A stretch of DNA of 64,000 bases from Dyadobacter psychrotolerans (GCF_004349265.1 NZ_SMFL01000015.1:103971-167970); one strand, 5' to 3'; positions 8,354 through 17,567 are shown, counted from the stretch's first letter. Notes: generated by a model not told the origin, from the sequence alone. Translations and numbers: made by a program.

Positions 8354-10264
8354 TTAACGTCTTTGATATTCCGGTGAGCCGATGATAACACCTACAACCT
8401 GAGCCAGCATAGCGTTACTTCCAACGCTATTTTGCATTGCTTCCTGTTTGTTTCGACGTGTTTTTATATCAGGTTTTGGGTCCATCTGAACCACATTCAT
8501 CTGATCCTTTTCAATCGGTGAGGTGGCGTTGCTTGCCTTATCAACTTTTTCAGTGAGTTTCGGATCGTTGAGCATGGGTGAAAGCCTTTCAATGGTTTGC
8601 TCCGTGTTGCGTTCAGGAATGATTAGCTTGCTATATGTGATTAAAGCAGCTTGGGAACTTTCGGGCTCATGGTTATTATTCAGTGCTGCCAGGTTTACTT
8701 TAATTCCCGGAATTCTTCCGGAAGCAAGTGCCAGGCCAAAATTCATTCTATTCAGCAAAGCGCCGGTGTTGATCCAGTATTGACCTCTATCGGGAAATCC
8801 GGTCGGTGCCTGATATGCGTACATTTTTTCACCCATTCGGGTAATCCAGTTATATAGCTGATACGGCTGGGTAATTTCCGCTTTCAAACTGCGTACGGAA
8901 CCAATAACAAGTTCAAATGGTGATTTTGTTTTTTCTCTCAAAGAAGCCGCCGACCAGAATTCAGGTGAGTTAACCATCGTGATCAGTACTGATTTGATAT
9001 CTCCATTTTGATCCAAAAATGTTTTTGCCATACGGTCAATCAGCATTTGGGAAGGATTGTCGCTAACAAAACGAACAGCGATTTTTTTAGAAATAAATTT
9101 GGCTGTTCCTTGATGATTTGCGAGTTCATGAAGTAACGTTACACCTTCCTGATAACCATTTTCAGTAGTTCCGTAACTTTTACCCAAAACCATTTTTTTA
9201 CCAGTGTCGTGTCTGTTTGCAGCGAATAAAAAGTCGCCCTCATGAATAAAACCCCGCTTTTCCAGCCGGTCTTCATTTTGGTTTAGTCCTTTTGTCCTGT
9301 TGTAAGCAGAAGATGGAAAAACAGTCCAGCCAGTGAGTACCCGAGCTGCCTGCGTTACGTCCTGCTGCGTGTATCCGCCATCGACGCCAAGAGTATGCAG
9401 TTCCATGACCTCACGTGCGTAGTTTTCATTTAAACCCTTTTCTTTTTTTGCCTTTTGAAGTTTTGTCATCAGCGAATCCATTTTGCCCTGGTTGTCAGGA
9501 TTTGCAGCTTTTTTGCGGGAGCGTAAATTCGTGTTTTTATCATTGGCCGAACTGCTGAAATTATCAAGATAGTAAAGCATGGCAGGAGATTTTGCAGTTG
9601 CAAGTAACATCACACTGAAATTTCCCAGCGCATTTGGCCTGATCACATCCCGCTCATAGGCAGGTATAAAAGGAGAGCAGTCATTTTTGGTAAGTGAAAC
9701 ATTAAAATGATTAAACCAAAAACTGGTCATTACTTCCTGTAACTGATTCTCGGTATAGGCGGCACGGAGTATTTTCTGGCTAATAAACTGGCGGGTTAGT
9801 TCGCGCTGCGGTTTTAATCCCTTTTGCTGCATATAAATGTCCAGCGCCTGACGGTACTGCACCTTATTTGTTTTTACAGAATCCTTGTCGATTGCTCCGT
9901 CTTTTACGGCCATCCGCAGTGTCTGTCCCGCTTTGGGATAAATGGCTAAAACTTCTGAATTGGAAAGTTTCAGTGCATCATAATTGGCAAGAAGGCTTTC
10001 GAGTGTATCGTCGGGCAAACCTGCAATTAGCTGTTTTTGAAACCAGTTTTCAAGTCCCTGCTTCACAACTTCATCAATTTCTGCCGGTGTGGCTCCGTAG
10101 GTGAACCGGCTCAGCAAATGCGCTGCGGCTTGCCGTTCTGTCAGGCCTGCTTTTTTATAGGGGAAATTTGAAGCAGATATTTTGGCCGGATCGGGGTTTT
10201 GAAAAGAGGATAAAAACATCCATCCGCCCAAAATAATTAGTACATAACATGAAATAGCTTTCAT
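8354..10264 (-). CDS. DUF1800 family exported protein
   Basis: A 636-residue protein with an N-terminal hydrophobic leader (YVLIILGGWMFLSSFQ). DUF1800 marks are AAHLLSRFTYGATPAEID near residue 45, the long helical MTSFWFNHFNVSL region, NYAREVMELHTLGVDGGYTQQDV with AARVLTGW at about 285-310, and the helical middle and C-terminus. The C-terminal half includes the family feature HDTGKKMVLG and APTGFPDRGQYW. Function is unknown. It is the first gene of a two-gene unit with DUF1501. A long Lys/Asn-rich insert at about residues 235-270 (RSRKKAANPDNQGK) looks like a flexible loop. Confidence 0.88.
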   Translation of the reverse strand: MKAISCYVLIILGGWMFLSSFQNPDPAKISASNFPYKKAGLTERQAAAHLLSRFTYGATPAEIDEVVKQGLENWFQKQLIAGLPDDTLESLLANYDALKLSNSEVLAIYPKAGQTLRMAVKDGAIDKDSVKTNKVQYRQALDIYMQQKGLKPQRELTRQFISQKILRAAYTENQLQEVMTSFWFNHFNVSLTKNDCSPFIPAYERDVIRPNALGNFSVMLLATAKSPAMLYYLDNFSSSANDKNTNLRSRKKAANPDNQGKMDSLMTKLQKAKKEKGLNENYAREVMELHTLGVDGGYTQQDVTQAARVLTGWTVFPSSAYNRTKGLNQNEDRLEKRGFIHEGDFLFAANRHDTGKKMVLGKSYGTTENGYQEGVTLLHELANHQGTAKFISKKIAVRFVSDNPSQMLIDRMAKTFLDQNGDIKSVLITMVNSPEFWSAASLREKTKSPFELVIGSVRSLKAEITQPYQLYNWITRMGEKMYAYQAPTGFPDRGQYWINTGALLNRMNFGLALASGRIPGIKVNLAALNNNHEPESSQAALITYSKLIIPERNTEQTIERLSPMLNDPKLTEKVDKASNATSPIEKDQMNVVQMDPKPDIKTRRNKQEAMQNSVGSNAMLAQVVGVIIGSPEYQRR

Positions 10265-10458
10265 AAATAAATCCTAATTAATAATGATATGGTACTTGGA
10301 CAGCTAAATAAGATTAGGTTTAATCCGTCAGGAAAAATTAGTTGTTATTTCTTAATGAGGCTGTTGCATCATTGCAGTAGAGCTTGCAGAATAGACCCTT
10401 TTATTTTCAAATCTAACAAACAGATTTCTAAGCATTTTCATTTCAACGACAAACTAAC

Positions 10459-11565
10459 ATGAAATACTTCAAAAAAATCGTTTCGCTTTCACTGACTTCC
10501 GGAAAAACGGTTGCTTTTCTGATCATTTTTATAGCCTGCGAGAAAGGGGAATCTCAGGTTGCAAAGCCGGCCACACTTCAAGATGCATCGTCCTTTCCGG
10601 TTGGTTTTGCCATTGACCCTACGGCAATGAAGGACAATGCGACTTATCAAAAAACGGTACTGGATCATGCGGGCAGTTTTACTGCCGAAAATGTCATGAA
10701 GCCCAGTCGTATCAATGCACAAAAAGGTGTTTTTAGTTTTGATAAAGCAGATTATCTGATTGATGTTGCCCAGGCGCAGGGAAAACGTGTACATGCTCAT
10801 ACATTCGTTTGGTACACCAATACGGCACCAGCCTGGATGAAGCAAATCAAAGACTCCACAGAACTGGAAACGGCTTTGAAAACCTATATTCAAACAGTCG
10901 GAACGCATTTTAAAGGAAAGGTTGCTTCCTGGGATGTAGTCAACGAAGCCTTTGACAATACAACTGGTGAAATCAGAATGGCATCCGTAGACGACAAGGG
11001 GCAAACCCTGCTGAATCTCGGAGGAGTGATCGGAAAGGATTATGTAGCCCGCATGTTTCAGTATGCGCATCATGCGGATCCAGGCGCATTGCTATTTTAC
11101 AATGAATACGGACAGGAAACCAATGCCAAAAAACTGGATGCGGTTTTGAAAATGGTAACGGATTTTAAAAAGCGTTCGATCCCTATTCACGGTCTGGGTT
11201 TACAAATGCACATCAACATCAATACGCCCAATGTAGGAATTGAAAATGCGATTCAAAAATATGCGGATACTGGTTTGATGGTACATATTTCAGAACTGGA
11301 CATCGCCGTTAACCCAGCCAAAACAAAAGACCTGACTATTACTGCCGAGCTTCTTGAAAAACAATATGAGAAGTACAAATTTGTTGTAAATACCTACAAG
11401 AGAATTGTTCCGGTAAAACAGCAATTCGGAATAACGATGTGGGGTGTGAGTGATGCAAACAGCTGGATACCTGGCTTTTGCAGCTGTACGGATTTTCCAT
11501 TGCTGTTTGACAGCCAGTACAAGACAAAACGTGCTTATGATGGGTTTCTTGATGGTTTAAAGTAA
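10459..11565 (+). CDS. GH10 endo-1,4-beta-xylanase, lipoprotein
   Basis: A 368-residue glycoside hydrolase family 10 enzyme that cleaves beta-1,4-xylan chains with retention. The leader ends in a lipobox-like FLIIFIAC (Cys27), so it is probably anchored in a membrane, likely the outer one. The catalytic pair is visible: the acid/base Glu163 in WDVVNEAF and the nucleophile Glu279 in HISELDIAV. Subsite residues include KPSRIN (residues 81-86), HTFVW (114-118) and GVSDANSW (329-336). There is no carbohydrate-binding insert, so this is a compact GH10. It precedes the DUF1080-Gfo/Idh operon on the same strand by 74 bp, with an AT-rich hairpin between them. It may supply oligosaccharides to that pathway. 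Confidence 0.93.
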   Translation: MKYFKKIVSLSLTSGKTVAFLIIFIACEKGESQVAKPATLQDASSFPVGFAIDPTAMKDNATYQKTVLDHAGSFTAENVMKPSRINAQKGVFSFDKADYLIDVAQAQGKRVHAHTFVWYTNTAPAWMKQIKDSTELETALKTYIQTVGTHFKGKVASWDVVNEAFDNTTGEIRMASVDDKGQTLLNLGGVIGKDYVARMFQYAHHADPGALLFYNEYGQETNAKKLDAVLKMVTDFKKRSIPIHGLGLQMHININTPNVGIENAIQKYADTGLMVHISELDIAVNPAKTKDLTITAELLEKQYEKYKFVVNTYKRIVPVKQQFGITMWGVSDANSWIPGFCSCTDFPLLFDSQYKTKRAYDGFLDGLK

Positions 11566-11582
11566 ATTCTGTTGATTCACTT

Positions 11583-11615
11583 CTTTAATATCGTATTGAA
11601 ATATTAAAGATTTTT
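11583..11615 (+). terminator. AT-rich hairpin, possible weak terminator
   Basis: Perfect 9-bp inverted repeat CTTTAATAT (11583-11591) and ATATTAAAG (11601-11609), followed by ATTTTT. It lies between the xylanase gene and the DUF1080 gene. The stem is pure A/T apart from its end pairs, so it may end only part of the transcripts or act as a processing site. Confidence 0.45.
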
Positions 11616-11639
11616 AATAGAATTTTTCTAAATCGTTAA

Positions 11640-12371
11640 ATGAATAAATCTTCCTTACTGTTCTCGATTTTAGTTTTTATCACTGTACATTCTGCTAATG
11701 CACAAAAGCAGAATTTGCTCTCTTCAAAAGAAAAGAAAGATGGCTGGACATTGTTGTTTGACGGTCAGACCACAAACGGATGGCGGGGCGCTTACAGCAC
11801 TGAATTTCCTAAACATGGCTGGATTGTTAAAGATGGTGAACTGCGGGGAGAACTTTCTGCCGGTGCAGAATCGGGAGATGCAGGAGATATTGTAACGCTG
11901 AAAAGGTACCGTAATTTTGAGATGGTTTTCGACTGGAAACTGGGTAAAGGCGGAAATTCCGGTGTAAAGTACTTCATTGAAGAACGCCAGCCAAAACCGG
12001 AAAAAGGTTCTCAGGCAGGTTACGAATATCAGCTGATCGATGACGCGGATTATATTTATATGGATAAAAAACTTCCGCAGGATCTGAAAACCGCTTCAAT
12101 TTATGATGTAATAGCCGGTGATAAACCGGATGCCAGAATGGATGTCTGGCATAGCTCCAGAATTCTCGTAAACAATGATCATATTGAACACTGGCTCGAC
12201 GGTAAAAAGGTTTTGGATGTGAACCGGAAAGATACAGTTTTTAAAAACGGAGTTACAGACAGCAAATATAAGAACTATAAAGGTTTTTCAGAGATCCCCG
12301 ATGGTCATGTGCTCCTGCAGGATCATGGCCATAGCGTCGCTTTCAGGAATATAAAAATCAAAGAACTATGA
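11640..12371 (+). CDS. DUF1080 / 3-keto-disaccharide hydrolase family protein, exported
   Basis: A 243-residue protein with a signal peptide (SILVFITVHSANAQ) and one DUF1080 domain, a concanavalin-like beta-sandwich. Marks are DGWTLLFDGQTTNGWRG near residue 35, FEMVFDWKLGKGGNSGVKYFIEER, GYEYQLIDDADY, NNDHIEHWLDGKKVLD, and the closing HSVAFRNIKIKEL. The family is annotated as 3-keto-disaccharide hydrolase, cleaving glycosides oxidised at C3. It overlaps the next gene by 4 bases (ATGA at 12368-12371), showing translational coupling to a Gfo/Idh oxidoreductase that could make the 3-keto substrate. A periplasmic role is expected. Substrate is unknown. Confidence 0.88.
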   Translation: MNKSSLLFSILVFITVHSANAQKQNLLSSKEKKDGWTLLFDGQTTNGWRGAYSTEFPKHGWIVKDGELRGELSAGAESGDAGDIVTLKRYRNFEMVFDWKLGKGGNSGVKYFIEERQPKPEKGSQAGYEYQLIDDADYIYMDKKLPQDLKTASIYDVIAGDKPDARMDVWHSSRILVNNDHIEHWLDGKKVLDVNRKDTVFKNGVTDSKYKNYKGFSEIPDGHVLLQDHGHSVAFRNIKIKEL

Positions 12372-13729
12372 ACCGAAGGAATTTTATAGAAAAGTCATCA
12401 CTAGCGATAGCAGCCTTTGGAATGCCAACCATTGTTCCGGCTTCTGTTTTTGGAAAAAATGCGCCTTCGAACAAAATTACGATTGGTATGATCGGGACGG
12501 GCAGGCAAGGTTTCGGACAGAATCTGCAGGGCTCTGATATGAAAAGTATTGGTACAAGAGTTCCCGGTTTGCTTGATGTGAATGATGCACAGGTGGTCGC
12601 CGTGAGTGATGTGGACAGCTGGCGGATGAATAAAGCCAAAACCGTTATCGAGGCGCATTATGGTAAGAATAGTGCTAACGGAACGTACAAAGGCTGCGGT
12701 ACACATACCGATTTCCGCGAAATGTTAAACCGCAAAGATATCGATGCCATCATGATCTCAACGCCGGATTACTGGCATGTGCCGATGGGGATCATGGCTG
12801 CAAAAGCCGGCAAACATGTAAGCTGCGAAAAGCCGCTAAGTATGAGCGTACATCAGGGCAGGGAATTGGTAGATGCTTTAAAAAAATATGGCGTTGTTAA
12901 CAGGACGGATAGTGAATTTCGCTCTGTACGTCCTCAAAACCATGCTGTTGAACTCGTACGGAACGGCCGGATCGGTAAGCTGCAAAAGGTTGAAGTGTCG
13001 TTTCCGTCTGATCCGACCCCGGTAGCTCCGCAGGCAGATATGCCCGTGCCGAAAGACCTTAACTACGATTTATGGCTCGGGCCGATGCCTTACGTACCGT
13101 ATACAGATATGCGGGTGCACACGCCCTTCGACATTACAAAACGTCCGAACTGGATGAGGGTTGATAATTATGCCCAGGGTATGATTGCGAACTGGGGAGC
13201 ACATTATTTTGACATGGCGCAGTGGGCAAATAACACTGAATATTCCGGTCCGGTGGAAGTAGAGGGTAAAGGTGAATTTCCAAGAAGTCTTTGGAATTCG
13301 ATGATCAACTTTGCTGTCACCTACCGGTATGCAAACGGCGTTGAACTCACCTGCGAACAAACACCAACAAGTAAACCGTCTATCAAATACACCGGAAGTG
13401 ATGGCTGGATTCTGGTTGCGGATTTTCCGGGAACCATCAAGGCAAGTAATCCTCAGATACTCACTTCCAGGCCTGGGAAGGGCGAGCTGGATCTGTCGCA
13501 AACGCTTTGGGATAAAACGGATTTTATAGAAGCAGTAAAAACCAGACGTAAAACACTCGAACCGATCGAAGTTGGCCACAGAACAATCTCGATTTCACAG
13601 ATCGGTCTGATTGCTTGCCAGATTGGCGAAAAGCTCAAATGGGATCCGGCAAAGGAACTGTTTGTGGGCAACAATGCTGCCAACGCATTACTGGCTTCTC
13701 CTTTGGCAAGAAAAGAGTGGATCCTTTAA
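12368..13729 (+). CDS. Gfo/Idh/MocA family oxidoreductase with export leader
   Basis: A 453-residue NAD(P)-dependent oxidoreductase. The N-terminus looks like a Tat signal (MNRRNFIEKSSLAIAAFG). The Rossmann fingerprint is GMIGTGRQGFG at residues 40-50, and the EKP motif carrying the substrate-polarising lysine is at 154-156. The C-terminal half is the usual alpha/beta substrate domain (ANWGAHYFDMAQWA). Tat export suits an enzyme that keeps a tightly bound cofactor and works in the periplasm. It is coupled by ATGA to DUF1080 upstream and followed after 11 bp by a secreted TIM-barrel protein. By family and context it likely oxidises a glycoside at C3; a glycosidase-type mechanism like GH109 is an alternative. 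Confidence 0.88.
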   Translation: MNRRNFIEKSSLAIAAFGMPTIVPASVFGKNAPSNKITIGMIGTGRQGFGQNLQGSDMKSIGTRVPGLLDVNDAQVVAVSDVDSWRMNKAKTVIEAHYGKNSANGTYKGCGTHTDFREMLNRKDIDAIMISTPDYWHVPMGIMAAKAGKHVSCEKPLSMSVHQGRELVDALKKYGVVNRTDSEFRSVRPQNHAVELVRNGRIGKLQKVEVSFPSDPTPVAPQADMPVPKDLNYDLWLGPMPYVPYTDMRVHTPFDITKRPNWMRVDNYAQGMIANWGAHYFDMAQWANNTEYSGPVEVEGKGEFPRSLWNSMINFAVTYRYANGVELTCEQTPTSKPSIKYTGSDGWILVADFPGTIKASNPQILTSRPGKGELDLSQTLWDKTDFIEAVKTRRKTLEPIEVGHRTISISQIGLIACQIGEKLKWDPAKELFVGNNAANALLASPLARKEWIL

Positions 13730-13740
13730 ATCTAAAACTT

Positions 13741-14625
13741 ATGAAAGAACTTCTGCTGTGTTTGATTTTTGTTTTTTCTGCAAAAACCGGTTTTACGCAA
13801 AAGGTAACAAACGATTTTTTTACACTGCATAATATCATCCGGGGAGACTCGGTTTACAATACATTTGACAAACAAGTGGAACTGATTAAAAAAGCCGGTT
13901 TCGCCGGTGTTGAAATTAATCAGACTGAAAGCTTTGAAGGAATGAAAGCGGCGCTCGATAAAAACAATTTTACGGGCTCGTATTTTTATGTAAAACTCAG
14001 GCTGGACGAACCGCATGTTGACCCTAAACTTAGACTTTACATCCAGCAGCTGAAAGGAAGCAAAACCATCATCGCGCCCTTTATTTTAAATGATTCCAAA
14101 AAGTTTAAACCTTCGTCCCGTGAGGCTGATACGCTGGTTATAAAACTCGTCAGAGAAATTGGTGAGTGGGCGAAAGCGTCGGGTTTGCAGGTTGCTATTT
14201 ATCCGCATCTTGGCTACTATGTAGAAAGGACCGATCATGCTTTGGAACTTGTGAAAAAGATCAATCAGAAAAATGTCGGGCTTACTTTTAATCTATGTCA
14301 CTGGCTGGCGACTACTACGGCTGAGGAACGTTCTGATTTGAATCCTCACCTCAATGAACTTAAACCTTATCTGAAAATGATAACTATTTCAGGGGCAAAT
14401 GACGTTTTTAGCCAGCAAAAAAATGTGTGGGAGGATTATATTCTTCCGCTTGGGAAAGGAAGTTTTGATACTTACGGGATGGTTAAATATTTGGTGAAGG
14501 ATCTTGGTTTTAAAGCGCCGATTGGTGTGCAGTGTTATAACATCAAAGGTGACAAACCGGAGCTGATAAAAATAACAACTGCTGCCTGGAAGGATTACAA
14601 GGTAAGAATCGAAACCGGCAAATGA
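13741..14625 (+). CDS. Exported sugar phosphate isomerase/epimerase-like TIM barrel
   Basis: The start at 13741 gives 294 residues with a signal peptide (ELLLCLIFVFSAKTGFTQ). Frames opening earlier, from 13615, would run into the upstream gene and bury this leader. The body is the xylose-isomerase-like (AP endonuclease 2) TIM barrel: IKKAGFAGVEINQTESF, VAIYPHLGYYVERTDHAL, KNVGLTFNLCHWLA, MITISGAN and GSFDTYGMVKYL. Metal-binding candidates are the acidic and histidine residues in VEIN, YPHLG and LCHW. Members of this fold serve as isomerases and, in 3-keto-glycoside clusters, as eliminases. It overlaps the MFS gene by 4 bases (ATGA at 14622). Confidence 0.85.
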   Translation: MKELLLCLIFVFSAKTGFTQKVTNDFFTLHNIIRGDSVYNTFDKQVELIKKAGFAGVEINQTESFEGMKAALDKNNFTGSYFYVKLRLDEPHVDPKLRLYIQQLKGSKTIIAPFILNDSKKFKPSSREADTLVIKLVREIGEWAKASGLQVAIYPHLGYYVERTDHALELVKKINQKNVGLTFNLCHWLATTTAEERSDLNPHLNELKPYLKMITISGANDVFSQQKNVWEDYILPLGKGSFDTYGMVKYLVKDLGFKAPIGVQCYNIKGDKPELIKITTAAWKDYKVRIETGK

Positions 14626-15908
14626 ATCTGGTCACCGAACTTCCGCAAGCCGTTTCCGGTCAAAAACCTTCGTCCATGCGATGGTATATTTGTGCCTTGC
14701 TGTTTTTTGCAACGACAATCAATTACATCGACCGGCAGGTTCTGGCCATTCTCGCCCCGCAGCTGCAAACAGAAATTGGCTGGTCGGAAATTGAATATGG
14801 TTACATCGTTACGGCTTTCCAGTTTTCCTACGCGATTGGCCTTCTGCTTGCGGGCAAACTAATCGACTTTCTTGGCACAAAAAAAGGATATATAATTTCC
14901 ATTATTATCTGGTCTTTTGCGGCCATATCACATGCCTTTGCCGGTTCTGCTTCCGGCTTTGGTGTAGCAAGACTGACTTTGGGGATTGGAGAATCAGGCA
15001 ATTTTCCGGCAGCGATTAAAACGATTTCAGAATGGTTTCCCAGAAAGGAGCGTGCACTGGCAACAGGTATTTTTAATTCAGGTTCCAATATCGGAGCCAT
15101 TGTTGCACCGCTTTTGGTGCCGGTTATCGCGCTAAACTATGGCTGGCAGTGGGCATTTATAGCTACGGGAATGCTGGGTTTTATCTGGCTTTTGTTTTGG
15201 TTGAAGATGATGAAAAAACCAGCTTTACATGCACAGGTAAATGCCTCTGAACTTGCGCTAATCGAATCGGATCATGACTTTGATTCAGGACAGCCGTTGT
15301 CGATCCGGCAAATTATCAGCACCAGGAAGGTTTGGGCAATTGCAATCGGTAAATTTCTGACCGACCCGATCTGGTGGTTTTTTCTTTATTGGCTGCCCAA
15401 ATATCTGCACACGACCTATGGACTGGAACTGAATAAAATAGGACTTCCGCTAATTACTGCTTATCTGATCGCCGATGTCGGCAGCATCGGTGGGGGCTGG
15501 GTTTCTTCGAAGTTTCTGAAAATGGGCTGGTCAGTAAATGCTTCCAGAAAGACGACGTTACTGATTTGTGCAGTGCTGGTAATACCCATTTATTTTGTTT
15601 CGGGTATTTCCCAGCTGTGGCCGGCAGTTTTGTTGATCGGGCTCGGCATGGCAGCACACACGGGCTGGTCTGCAAACATGTACACGCTCGCCACGGATTT
15701 TTTTTCAAAAAGGGATGTAGGTACAGTTGTAGGATTTATCGGTATGTCGGGTGCTGTTGGTGGTATGCTGATGGCCTCTGCAACCGGACATTTGCTTGAA
15801 GCCACGGGAAGTTATAAAAGCGTTTTTGTAATTGCAGCTTCCACATACAGTCTCGCCCTTTTAATTATTCATTTACTGGTTCCTGATATCGATTCTGTTA
15901 AATCTTAA
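14622..15908 (+). CDS. MFS transporter, anion:cation symporter (hexuronate/sugar-acid) type
   Basis: A 428-residue inner-membrane transporter with about 12 hydrophobic helices. The segment NYIDRQVLAILAPQLQTEIGWSE and the GESGNFPAAIKTISEWFPRKERALATGIFNSG stretch are typical of the ACS subfamily (ExuT, GudP-like). WFFLYWLPKYL in the second half also fits. The family brings in sugar acids such as hexuronates, galactarate or oxidised sugars with protons. Its place right after three exported enzymes, coupled by an ATGA overlap, suggests it imports the cleavage product. The exact substrate is not readable from sequence. Confidence 0.88.
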   Translation: MNLVTELPQAVSGQKPSSMRWYICALLFFATTINYIDRQVLAILAPQLQTEIGWSEIEYGYIVTAFQFSYAIGLLLAGKLIDFLGTKKGYIISIIIWSFAAISHAFAGSASGFGVARLTLGIGESGNFPAAIKTISEWFPRKERALATGIFNSGSNIGAIVAPLLVPVIALNYGWQWAFIATGMLGFIWLLFWLKMMKKPALHAQVNASELALIESDHDFDSGQPLSIRQIISTRKVWAIAIGKFLTDPIWWFFLYWLPKYLHTTYGLELNKIGLPLITAYLIADVGSIGGGWVSSKFLKMGWSVNASRKTTLLICAVLVIPIYFVSGISQLWPAVLLIGLGMAAHTGWSANMYTLATDFFSKRDVGTVVGFIGMSGAVGGMLMASATGHLLEATGSYKSVFVIAASTYSLALLIIHLLVPDIDSVKS

Positions 15909-15918
15909 TAAAGAAAAA

Positions 15919-16707
15919 ATGAAATTTACGAAGGAAGACCTTGATACCTACCACCGCGACGGCTACGTGGTGATCCGTAATTTTTTTAGCAAAGAAGAAG
16001 TAGATCTGCTTTATAAAATTGCAACGGAAGATGATGTCATGAGTACCAAAAGTTATGACCGTACCGATGCATCCGGCCTCAAAACGAAACTCGCTTTGTG
16101 GTATGCACTCGATGAAAGTTTGTACAGTAAGTTCGCTCGCTCAGAGCGGATAGTTGAGGCAGTTGAACAGATACTTGGTGGTAAGGCGGCACACTATCAT
16201 TCCAAACTAATGCAAAAAGAACCCCGCAAGGGCGGAGCCTGGGAATGGCATCAGGATTATGGTTATTGGTATAAAAACAATGGTTTTTTGCTTCCCGAAA
16301 TGCTTAGTGCTCTGACGGCTTTGACCCCTGCAACAAAAGAAAATGGTTGTATGCAAATGATAAAAGGTTCGCACAGGATGGGCAGGGTAGAGCATGGTTT
16401 TGCTGGCGAACAGGTTGGCGCGGATATGGAAAAAGTCAATGAGGCCCTGAAAATTATGGAGCTCGAATATCTGGAGATGGATGCAGGAGATACAGCTTTT
16501 TTTCATTGCAATACCTTACACGCTTCGGCGGCAAACTTGTCTGAAAAACCACGATGGTCTATTATTACAGCCTACAATCTGGCAAGCAATAAGCCGTACA
16601 AAGATGTTCACGTAAGCAGTTACAAGCCGATAGAGCCATTTAAAGGGGATTTGTTAAAAGAAGAAGTGCTGAGTATTTCCGATGATGCAGATTTTCTTGT
16701 GAAGTAA
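15919..16707 (+). CDS. Phytanoyl-CoA dioxygenase (PhyH) family protein
   Basis: A 262-residue cytoplasmic Fe(II)/2-oxoglutarate-type oxygenase. The metal triad is visible: His111 and Asp113 in WEWHQDYGYW, and His201 in NTLHASAAN. Arg212 (KPRWSI) is placed to bind 2-oxoglutarate. FFSKEEVDLLY at the N-terminus and NGCMQMIKGSHRMGRVEH are family marks. Members hydroxylate varied substrates, including ectoine and sugar derivatives. It follows the MFS gene after 10 bp and precedes the second TIM-barrel protein by 50 bp, so it likely belongs to the same operon and changes an imported sugar-derived compound. Substrate unknown. Confidence 0.86.
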   Translation: MKFTKEDLDTYHRDGYVVIRNFFSKEEVDLLYKIATEDDVMSTKSYDRTDASGLKTKLALWYALDESLYSKFARSERIVEAVEQILGGKAAHYHSKLMQKEPRKGGAWEWHQDYGYWYKNNGFLLPEMLSALTALTPATKENGCMQMIKGSHRMGRVEHGFAGEQVGADMEKVNEALKIMELEYLEMDAGDTAFFHCNTLHASAANLSEKPRWSIITAYNLASNKPYKDVHVSSYKPIEPFKGDLLKEEVLSISDDADFLVK

Positions 16708-16757
16708 ATCCGGTTCCGATTCTACTTTATAAAATACTGTACGATTATCAACGATTT

Positions 16758-17567
16758 ATGAACATCCGATTTTATGCTCCGCATTGGGGTAACCTGCTGC
16801 CTTTTGATACTTTTTGTAAAAATGTAAAGTCTGCTGGGTATGATGGTGTGGAACTGGCATTTTCTTTTGACCAAATGGAAAAACAGGAAATACTCGATAC
16901 ACTTAAAAATTACGACCTGGATTTTGTAGCACAATATTATCAGTCATTTGAAAAGAACCTGGATGAACATGCCGGTAATTATGAGAAACATCTCCGGAAT
17001 CTGATTGAAGTAAATCCTGCATTTATCAATTGCCAGACAGGGAAGGATTATTACTCTTTTGACCAAAATAAGCGTCTTTTTGATCTGGCAGCAAGGCTTT
17101 CTCAGGAATCGGGTATAAAGATTATTCACGAAACACATCGAGGTAAAAGTCTTTACGCGGCAAATATTACATTTCAATATCTGACCCAACTGGCCGATAC
17201 GCGGATTACGCTGGACATTTCACACTGGTGTAATGTTCACGAATCGCTTCTGGCCGATCAGCAGGAGGAAGTAACTTTAGCCATTGCCCATACCGATCAC
17301 ATTCACAGCCGCGTTGGTCATCCAGAAGGCCCGCAGGTGAATGATCCCAGAGCACCGGAATGGGAGGAGGTACTGCAAACTCATTTAGGCTGGTGGGACA
17401 AAGTTGTGGAAACGCATCGGAAGAACGGAACTTCACCAACCGTAACCACAGAATTTGGCCCGGCAACATACATGCCCGTGATGCCATACACACAGCTGCC
17501 GCTGGGAAATCAGTGGGAAATTAATGTTTATATGATGAATTTGTTAAAAAAGAGATACACGGAATAA
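16758..17567 (+). CDS. Cytoplasmic sugar phosphate isomerase/epimerase-like TIM barrel
   Basis: A 269-residue protein with no signal peptide, unlike its relative at 13741. Xylose-isomerase-like TIM-barrel marks are NVKSAGYDGVELAFSFD, VNPAFINCQTGKDYY, KIIHETHRGKSLY with its glutamate and histidine, RITLDISHWCNVHE, HTDHIHSRVGHPEGPQVNDPR, and TTEFGPATYM. The H/E/D pattern is right for a divalent-metal centre. It is the last gene of the run that starts at 11640 and would act on an imported sugar. The element at 17571-17634 follows it directly. Confidence 0.86.
   Translation: MNIRFYAPHWGNLLPFDTFCKNVKSAGYDGVELAFSFDQMEKQEILDTLKNYDLDFVAQYYQSFEKNLDEHAGNYEKHLRNLIEVNPAFINCQTGKDYYSFDQNKRLFDLAARLSQESGIKIIHETHRGKSLYAANITFQYLTQLADTRITLDISHWCNVHESLLADQQEEVTLAIAHTDHIHSRVGHPEGPQVNDPRAPEWEEVLQTHLGWWDKVVETHRKNGTSPTVTTEFGPATYMPVMPYTQLPLGNQWEINVYMMNLLKKRYTE

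Noticed and set aside
13615..13740. An upstream extension of the exported TIM-barrel protein.
   Set aside because: It overlaps the end of the Gfo/Idh gene and would hide the signal peptide that begins at 13741.
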